Part shown: piece by piece, positions 57,478-64,000 of the stretch
Layout of the letters: every line of letters begins with the position of its first letter
How positions within the stretch are numbered: the stretch's first letter is position 1
Source: Nectonema munidae
Lineage: Eukaryota > Nematomorpha > Nectonematoida > Nectonematidae
Assembly (NCBI GenBank): GCA_030549495.1
Contig: JAUIRK010001047.1
Span: forward strand, 248,001-312,000
Reading direction: 5' to 3'
DNA: 64,000 nt
Made by a program: the position numbers and the translations under genes
Notes under the pieces: generated by a model
Databases searched by the model: none
The model's input: the letters and a program-made list of their open reading frames with translations, nothing else
What the model was told of the DNA's origin: nothing

Positions 57478-59270
57478 TAGAGTGGCCCATCAAAGCACAG
57501 TAAAAAGAAAACTTTCAGATAATTTTGTTTAGAACCCTGCATTTGGGTTTGACACTTAAAAGATTATTTAGGCAGAAATTTGAAAGAAAATGAGATGTTT
57601 TAAAGGTTGCACAAGTCGGTCAAAGTTTCTTGGCAATTACATAACTTTGCGTTTTTGGCATATGTCTAGATGAATACCAACCGCTTTAAGCTATGATATA
57701 GAAAAACCGGTTGAAGAAAGCAATTAAGCGCAAATCTAAAACACAACAAGCAAATGAACAGCAATTTATTGAAAAATTAAACCGATTATTTGACATTGCT
57801 CATCAAAGTGATAACAAATTAATCGAGTTACCAAAAGACCGTCAATTTCTCAACCTCCAAAGACAAGGTCGCAGAGGATACATGACATGTGTAGATAAAG
57901 AATGGACAAAGAAAGAATGATCAAGAGAAAAGAGTCCTTTGAAAGGTGTAGAGAGATGGCAAAAGAAAAGCAACGGCACTTTGAGGAAAGCTGCATTAGT
58001 GCTGTGATTTCTTGCTCTGATTCAGAAACGACCAGCCAAGATAACACTACTAAGCCAATAAAACCTTCCATAAAAAGAAGATCTGACATTTCTAAATCAA
58101 AGACATCTCTAATGTCCAGCAATGTGACAACTGCTTTAGACACCTTAAGTCACTGACCGTCAAGCTGTCTCCTTACTCGCAAATGCAGCACATTCTCTTG
58201 GTCAGAGTGTTGAAGATATGACATTGAGTCGTAGTTCAATTCGTCAGGCAAGACTAACAAATAGAAAAAAAATGGCAAATGCCATAAAAGAACGTTACAA
58301 TGCAGATGGACTATTGACAGTTCATTGGTATGGAATGTTGCTGCCAGATATTACTGCATGTGAGAAGGTCGCGACAGGTTACTAATAATTATTACCGGTG
58401 CAGATACAGATATTCTTCTTGGCGTTCCAAAATTACATAATGGAACAGGACAAACTCAATCAAATGATGCGCTCGCATATGTTTTGACACAACAGACAGC
58501 AACACTGGGCGTATCAACGGAGCCTGTATTCTGATTGAAAATGCACTAGGAAGAAATGTTTTATACTTTGCCTTCCGACATCACATCTTGGAAATAATCT
58601 TAGAAAATTCTTCACTGCACTACAAATAACTCAAACATCATCTGGGCCGGATATAGCCCTATTCAAACGGTTCAAATAAAAATGGTTCACGATGTATACC
58701 CGTTCTTACTCAACAGCTTCAGGGAGAAGTGAGATTGCTGAATTTAAGGAAGATATAATTCAGTTTGTAAGAGAACAACTTAGTCAACAGCAACTACGGG
58801 ATGACTATAGAGAATTTTTGGAGCTTATGGTCATTTTTCTTGGAGAGAATCCACCTCGGGGAGTTAATTTCCAAGCTCATGGCGCTTTTCATAGAGCGAG
58901 ATGGATGGAAAAGGTAATTTACTGCTATAAAATGTGGATGTTTAGAAAGCAGTTTACCTTGAAAGCATCTGAAGAGCGCGGAATGCTGCAATTTCTACTT
59001 TTTGTTACAAGTCTCTACACGAAAGTCTGGTTTGAATCGCCATCACGAGCCAAAGCTCGTCAAAATGATTTGACATTCCTCAAAAAGCTGTCAACGTATA
59101 GCAATTCAGTTGTCAAAAAAGCAGCTTTAAAATCTTTTGGCCAACATCTTTGGTACTTAAGTGAAGAAATGGTTGGCTATTTGGACTTAAATAATTGGAA
59201 CAGATATGGAATCGAATTCTGGGTTCTTGATTTCTGAAGATTTAAAAAAAATTTTTTTTGGACCACTCTA
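57478..59270 (+). mobile_element. DNA transposon of unassigned superfamily, 1.8 kb
   Basis: The ends TAGAGTGGCCCA and, inverted, TAGAGTGGTCCA form short terminal inverted repeats, possibly with TA as the target duplication. The interior encodes, in broken plus-strand frames, one long protein (57711-59237). I recognise its motifs from uncharacterised, repetitive proteins common in arthropods and cnidarians but cannot name the superfamily. Confidence 0.65.
57711..59237 (+). pseudogene. Putative transposase of the unassigned element, interrupted
   Basis: The N-terminal part (57711-58156, two overlapping frames) is Lys/Glu-rich with RQFLNLQRQGRRGYM. The middle (58156-58620) gives SSIRQARLTNRKKMANAI, LLTVHWYGMLLPD, TDILLGVPKLHNGTGQTQ, then ENALGRNVLYFAFRHHILEI. 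The best preserved part is the C-terminal frame 58692-59237, with IAEFKEDIIQFVREQL, FLELMVIFLGENPPRGVNF, GAFHRARWMEKVIYCYKMW and KSFGQHLWYLSEEMVGYL. The H-H-I-x-E-I and H-x-A-R-W-M blocks look like parts of a catalytic core, by inference only. Stops and frame changes are frequent upstream of 58692. Confidence 0.6.
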
Positions 59271-59765
59271 GAAATATTTACAATCTTACCTGTCAATCTA
59301 AAATTATTGAAACATAAAAATTCTTGATTTTTTTGAAAAAAAACACAGAAATTTTAACTTGAATAAGGAGAACTAAATTAATCTACATATTTTTATTTAA
59401 TCAGAGGCATTTAATTAAATGTAATCCACAGCAAATACAGATTTGGATATAGACGAAATTAATATTTGTTTTGCATTATTTTATGTTTCGGTTGCTCTCT
59501 TTGACAGATTAGGTAATTCGTCATCCGGTTTCCAAAATATTTCTGCTCTTGGAGTTATATGTGTTTTCATGGCTAAAATGCTCTTTATATTGCTAAATAG
59601 TTTTCTTATTTAAAAATTACATGTGATTAAACAAATTTTTAATTTCAAAATAATAAATTTTAAAAAAAAACTTGGAGAATTGGAGACTGGCAGAGAGTAA
59701 CGAAAAACTTAAAAAAATCTTTTTATTAATTCGTTTGATATAAATTAAATCAATAGATTTAATAT

Positions 59766-59838
59766 GCCTCGATAGCGCAGTAGGTAGCGCGTAAGTCTCA
59801 TAATCTTAAGGTCGTGAGTTCGATCCTCACTCGGGGCA
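59766..59838 (+). tRNA. tRNA-Met (CAT), elongator type
   Basis: A 73-nt cloverleaf without intron. Acceptor stem GCCTCGA pairs with TCGGGGC, with discriminator A at 59838. The D arm has GCGC/GCGC, the anticodon loop is CTCATAA (anticodon CAT) and the T arm is GTGAG/CTCAC with TTCGATC. A and B boxes are intact. A T6 run at 59841-59846 would terminate Pol III. Relative to the usual animal elongator tRNA-Met, the second anticodon-stem pair is A-T instead of C-G, a compensated change, so the gene looks functional. Confidence 0.96.
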
Positions 59839-59840
59839 TG

Positions 59841-59846
59841 TTTTTT
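59841..59846 (+). terminator. Pol III terminator of tRNA-Met
   Basis: Six consecutive T residues begin three bases after the tRNA 3' end, a standard RNA polymerase III termination signal. Confidence 0.8.
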
Positions 59847-60296
59847 AAGATTTTAGATTTTATTTATCTCATATTATACCTATACAAATATATTTCATCT
59901 AGAATAACTTCGTCATAAAAAAAATGTCTATTTCTTAGCAACCTAATAACAACTTCTACCACATCAGTTGATAAATTTCTGGATAATAAGCATATTTTTA
60001 TACCAAAAGTAAAGATAATTTAAATAAAAACGTGAATTTTTTAAAAGTAAAAATTTTTTGTCATTTTTATAAATATTTATTGTAACTTTTTTTAATTATC
60101 AACAAAAAACATTTTCATTGAAAAAAAAGAAAAAATTAGTAGTTATATAATAATTAATTGCATATATTTCATATCTTTAAACTTATTAAATATATTATTC
60201 GATAAATAATATAATTTTTTTATACTTAACTTGAAATATATTAATTGAAAAAACCAATAAATTTAATAATATTAATTTTTTTAATTAATATATACT

Positions 60297-62393
60297 CAGT
60301 GTTGCCAGATCTACGGATTTATCCGTATTTTACGAATTTTTGAGGCAAAAATTGTCTACGGATATTCTACGGACGGATTTTTGACTCGTTCGGATTTTTT
60401 TACGGATTTTTTTTAAGGATTTTTTACGGATTTTTGCCACTAAATTTATGAATAATTTTTTTTCTTTTATCGAAAAGAGAGTTTATAAGTTGTAATACAT
60501 TTTTTAATAAACTTTTTTTATTAAAAATTCTAGAGTTTTCGTTTCCAGGCAGTAAGCTGTCACTATTGTTCAAGTAAAAAAAATCAAAAATGGTTAATTC
60601 TCTTTGCTAGCATTTTTATTCATATTTTTTATTTTACTTTGAACATTTTTCTAGGAATAAATTAAATTATAAACGTTGTTTAAACGGTAGTCGTATACAA
60701 TACAGTGTTTGGTTTTGTTTTTTCTGTAATTCAAACAGGATTTAAATCATGCGTGTCAAATTTTTTTTATTTACTTATAAAATTGAGTGGGAGAAAAAGT
60801 TAAGCTGGCTGAAAAGTGGTGGATCAGAAGGTACAGCCTTTTGTAAATTATGCTCTAAAGAGCTATTGGTTGCTAAGCGTGGAATTAAAGACCTCGAAAA
60901 CATGCTAAAACTACAATCCACGTTAAAAATGAAAAAACTGTAAGGGAAACAGAAAAAAAGCTTTCAAGTCTTTTACTAAAGAAAAATGTCAATATCCAGT
61001 CAACAAATCGGAGGTTATTTTTTGCAATTGGATGATGGAGCACAACTTATTTTTTCTTCGTCGTGATCATTTTTCCTAACTTTTACCAAAATTGTGCTCT
61101 TATTCGGAAATTGCAAAAAAATTCAATGCAAACGAACTAAAGCAACATGTATTATTAAGTCTGCGATGGCTCCCTACCTTGAAAATCAAACCATAAACTT
61201 CATGAAAAGCAATTATTATAGTCTAATGATGGATGAGAGTACAGATAGAGGAGATCGTAAGCATGCAGTTATTAAGATAGAGTAAGCATTACGCTATTGC
61301 CTGAAATGCAGATCACACTCAAGTCGTTTTTAGCAAGATTTGTGAGACCCGAGGATATTTCTTCGAAACAAGATCCAACGACCGTTTGTATTGATATGGG
61401 ATTTCAGTTACCTGATGAGGCGATTTTTATAGGTTATCAAACGCCTGCTTTTTTAAAAGATAATGAGGATGAGATTGACAGATATGAACTGAAAGGATTC
61501 ATGAGGTTATTTTGTCTTTTTTCATCTTACACCTTTGAAAATGTTCTCAAAATAATATTTTTGTTAGTAATATAAGAAATTATTATGTCCGAGCTGTTAA
61601 TCGATTCAAAGCAAAGCTACCCTTTGGAGATACCATTTTAGCCCATCTTCGTATTTTGGATCCAAATGAAAGAACTAAAATTACGGCTTTATGACCATGT
61701 TTTAACATCATTTAGTTAACATCAAATTATGAAATTTATATTTTAGTTAATGCTTTAGTAGAAAGGTTTCCGCACATTGTCCCTCTGGATAGATTGGCGA
61801 GTTTTTAGATTATCAATTTATGAAAATCCCCTCTGATTTGGAAAATTGTGAGGTTGACGCTTTTTGGGGAAAACTTTGCAAATTAGAAACCTTAGGAAGA
61901 AAAATAAGATTCCAATTACTTTGTGAACTAAGGATAGCATTGTTAGTTTTACCTCATTCAAATGCAGACTGTGAGCGTCTTTTCAGGTATAGCTTTGAGA
62001 AATTTTTTTTTCTTTTGAATAAATAATGTTTTTATCTTCTTTAGCATGATCAACAATATTAAAACAAATAAAGGAAATCATCTTAATCTTTAAACAATAT
62101 CAGGGCTTCTGGATGTTAAAACTAACGACCCAGGTGTACTTTGTTACAACTACGATCCGCCAGAAATTGTCGTTAAAATTTCATCGTCCGTTACTCGAAA
62201 ACCATCACACAATTAAATATTTAAAAGTTGATTATTATTTAATAGTTTTTTAAGTTTTTTTCAAATAAATTTAATTTTCAATCAAAAATAGTATAGAAGA
62301 ACCGACATTCATTAAAAATGTGAATCTACGGATTTCTACGTATTTTTAAAACATGTTTTACGGATTTTTGATAAATTTTGCCTGGCAACACTG
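60297..62393 (+). mobile_element. hAT element, 2.1 kb, with CAGTGTTGCCAG ends
   Basis: Terminal inverted repeats CAGTGTTGCCAGATC and, inverted, CAGTGTTGCCAGGC are flanked by TATACT on both sides (60291-60296, 62394-62399), a 6-bp remnant or short target duplication. Both subterminal regions are rich in the word TACGGATTTTT, likely binding sites. A broken transposase lies between 60749 and 62026. Confidence 0.88.
60749..62026 (+). pseudogene. hAT transposase pseudogene
   Basis: Frames in order: a BED-like finger start (WLKSGGSEGTAFCKLCSKEL, 60749-60940); NFMKSNYYSLMMDESTDRGD with a D-E-S-T-D block that carries the first catalytic Asp (61094-61285); FLARFVRPEDISS (61297-61575, ending in a stop); and LPHSNADCERLFRYSF (61820-62026), the hAT C-terminal P-x-S-N-A-x-x-E-R-x-F-S dimerisation motif. 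At least three frame interruptions separate them. Confidence 0.75.
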
Positions 62394-62621
62394 TATACTT
62401 ATCAGTGGACTGGCAAGATCACTGGATGTTTATTGCATTGTTTAATAGTGCGCTAGAGATTAAATTACATTTTCGTTTGGATCAACAATATTATTTTAGA
62501 TAAATAATATTAACAAAAAAATCAGGTATTTTATAATTATTTAAAAAGGCTAATATTAAAATTTTAACGTATATATTTTTAATATTTAAAATATTTTTCA
62601 ATTTTGGTGCTTGTTTTACTT

Positions 62622-63053
62622 TAACATAACATAACATAACATAAATTTATTAAGCGAAAAAATAACCTAATGAAAAGCTTGTTAGGATCGCATCAATACA
62701 GAAAAAACAATCATGTTAAAATGTATTCAGCTATTTAAATATAAAAACCTCGTCTCTCCAGTAGGAATCAAGGCGATTTTTGAAAACGTTGAGTGATGGT
62801 GCATCCACAATGTCTTCAGGTAGTTTGTTCCAGTCATTTATGATTCTATTCGAAAAGGAAGATCTTAAAATTGCTTTTGCACATCTTGCTTTTTTGAATT
62901 GTTTTCTATGGACTCTGGAGCTTCTTGAGGAGAACTTGGGCAGAACACTAGATTTTATTTTCATATTTCCGTGAACTATATTATAGGTCGTGATCATATC
63001 GTTGCGCTTATACCTATAGGTGAGAGATGGTAGAGATAACTTGCGCATCCTTT
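62622..63053 (-). mobile_element. LINE 3' end (CR1-like) with (ATGTT)n tail
   Basis: A minus-strand frame from about 63053 to 62733 reads LERMRKLSLPSLTYRYKRND, MITTYNIVHGN, FSNRIINDWNKLPEDIVD and SLNVFKNRLDSYW, the conserved C-terminal tail of CR1/Jockey-type LINE polyproteins. A short 3' UTR leads to a pentanucleotide tail (TAACA units on the plus strand, 62622-62645), as in CR1-like LINEs. The 5' side is cut at the junction with the hAT element at 63054. Confidence 0.85.
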
Positions 63054-64000
63054 CTAGAGATGTATCGGATGTGAAATTTTTTAGATCCGCGGATGCGGAT
63101 GCGGATGCGGATATCTCACTTGACATCCAAGAGGATGCGGATACGGATCAATAAATTTATATTAATGCGGATGCGGATGCGGACATTATACTTTTTAATA
63201 TAACAAGCCTTTGTTTAACTTTATTTGTTTACAACTTGGCAAACTAAAAAATTTATTTACAATAATTAAATTTTATCATAGGTAAGTTTTTTTTGATAAA
63301 TAAAATTTTTTCAACTTTGTCTCCTAAAAGTCTTTTTCTTTTATTGGTATAAATGTTTCCAGCAGTACTGAAAAGCTGTTCGCTTTGCACGGTGCTAGGA
63401 GGACAAACGAGATATTGGAATGCAATTTTTGATAAAAATCGATACTGTTTTTCTTTAATTCTCCACCAATCCAAACTATGTATAGTTGTACCATTGATTC
63501 TTTTCTCTTTTTGATATCTCATTATTTCTCCACCACAAACATTATCTCCGTTTTCTTGTTCATTTTCTTCTTCACTATCAGAATTTAACATAGAATTCAT
63601 CACTTCATTTATGGTAGTAAAATTTTCATTAATACTTTTTTTCATCTTTTTACAGCTTGGCATTTGATATTGATTATCTTCTTTATCTTCATATAAATTA
63701 AAAAGGAAATTCTTCACATTACTTGTTATTTCAGAGACAGTAAAAAATTTACTTTTAAATCTTGGATCAAGAAAAGTAGCTACGGTGTAAAATTCTTCAT
63801 TTTCAATTTCACCAAATCTAACTTTGATTTCAGAATTCATCTTTTCTTTCATTACATGAATAATTTTTGTTATATCTTTATCTTGATTAAAATTGGTAAT
63901 TTTTTCATATTCATCTTCTTCTTCCTCATGTACCCATATTTTTTCTCCAGTATTTTGATATGTTAATGTTTTTTTCAAGGCAACAATATTGGGGATAACT
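63054..64000 (-). mobile_element. hAT element, one end and C-terminal transposase half (continues past the window)
   Basis: The near end begins about 63054 (TAGAGATGTATCGGATG) and is followed by tandem GCGGAT words (63090-63185), subterminal repeats common in arthropod hAT elements. The transposase reads from the window edge to 63253. It abuts the LINE tail, so either the hAT inserted into the LINE or the LINE truncated there. Confidence 0.75.
63253..63999 (-). CDS. hAT transposase, C-terminal half (partial, 5' beyond window)
   Basis: An uninterrupted frame of about 249 codons enters from the window edge (VIPNIVALKKTL) and ends near 63253. It shows FYTVATFLDPRFKSKFF (family: Y-x-x-A-T-x-L-D-P-R-F-K), SLDWWRIKEKQYRFLSKIA (family: W-W-x-x-x-x-x-x-Y-P-x-L-x-x-x-A) and PSTVQSEQLFSTAGNIYTNK, followed by RLLGDKVEKILFIKKNL, the dimerisation and catalytic Glu region of ZBED-like hAT transposases. 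There are no stops or frame breaks in the visible half, so this copy could be intact; the N-terminal BED finger and first catalytic residues lie outside. Confidence 0.88.
   Translation of the reverse strand, partial: VIPNIVALKKTLTYQNTGEKIWVHEEEEDEYEKITNFNQDKDITKIIHVMKEKMNSEIKVRFGEIENEEFYTVATFLDPRFKSKFFTVSEITSNVKNFLFNLYEDKEDNQYQMPSCKKMKKSINENFTTINEVMNSMLNSDSEEENEQENGDNVCGGEIMRYQKEKRINGTTIHSLDWWRIKEKQYRFLSKIAFQYLVCPPSTVQSEQLFSTAGNIYTNKRKRLLGDKVEKILFIKKNLPMIKFNYCK

Overview
This is a 64 kb stretch of AT-rich (roughly 70 %) animal nuclear DNA. Introns with canonical splice sites, a Pol III tRNA, tRNA-derived SINEs, CR1/Jockey-like LINE tails and many hAT and piggyBac transposons all point to a metazoan, most likely an arthropod. 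The AT-rich, transposon-laden texture would suit a copepod such as a sea louse, but nothing in the sequence fixes the species.

The only recognisable host protein gene lies on the minus strand from about 27.2 kb down to about 3.2 kb. It encodes an EPAC-type (RAPGEF3/4) cAMP-activated guanine-nucleotide exchange factor for Rap GTPases. I could place eleven coding exons in the order DEP, cyclic-nucleotide-binding (CNB), REM, Ras-association, CDC25/RasGEF. Intron phases agree across every junction except one, where a conserved GEF segment was not found (between 8592 and 3309). The 5' end above 27.2 kb and the last exon below 3.17 kb are unresolved. Its introns are packed with transposon debris, including a recent hAT element with a perfect 8-bp target duplication (7609-8246), a poly-C MITE with another perfect duplication (13496-13810) and a 200-bp CA/GT microsatellite in the 308-bp intron that splits the CNB domain. 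A possible small gene with a signal-peptide-like start (23523-23778) is nested in the largest upstream intron.

From about 27.6 kb to the right end the window is essentially transposons in AT-rich filler: a hAT relic (27611-29246), a LINE 3' end with an AAAT tail (35348-36088) beside a hAT-like MITE, a piggyBac element (38714-41652) carrying a hairpin MITE, a MITE-in-MITE nest (42501-42852), tRNA-derived SINEs, elements built from repeated short 'words' (49.4-51.5 kb), a second piggyBac whose catalytic aspartates survive (about 53748-56556), a DNA transposon of a family I cannot assign (57478-59270), a hAT with CAGTGTTGCCAG ends (60297-62393), a CR1-like LINE tail (62622-63053) and the C-terminal half of another hAT transposase running off the window edge. 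A single elongator tRNA-Met gene sits at 59766-59838.

The structural observation I find most interesting is that three piggyBac-type families here (two coding elements and one 130-bp MITE) each carry a different 16-bp palindrome placed 16-18 bp inside one terminus. In both coding elements the palindrome is repeated at matching distances from the ends. No retrovirus, LTR element, Polinton, CRISPR array or bacterial system was recognised.
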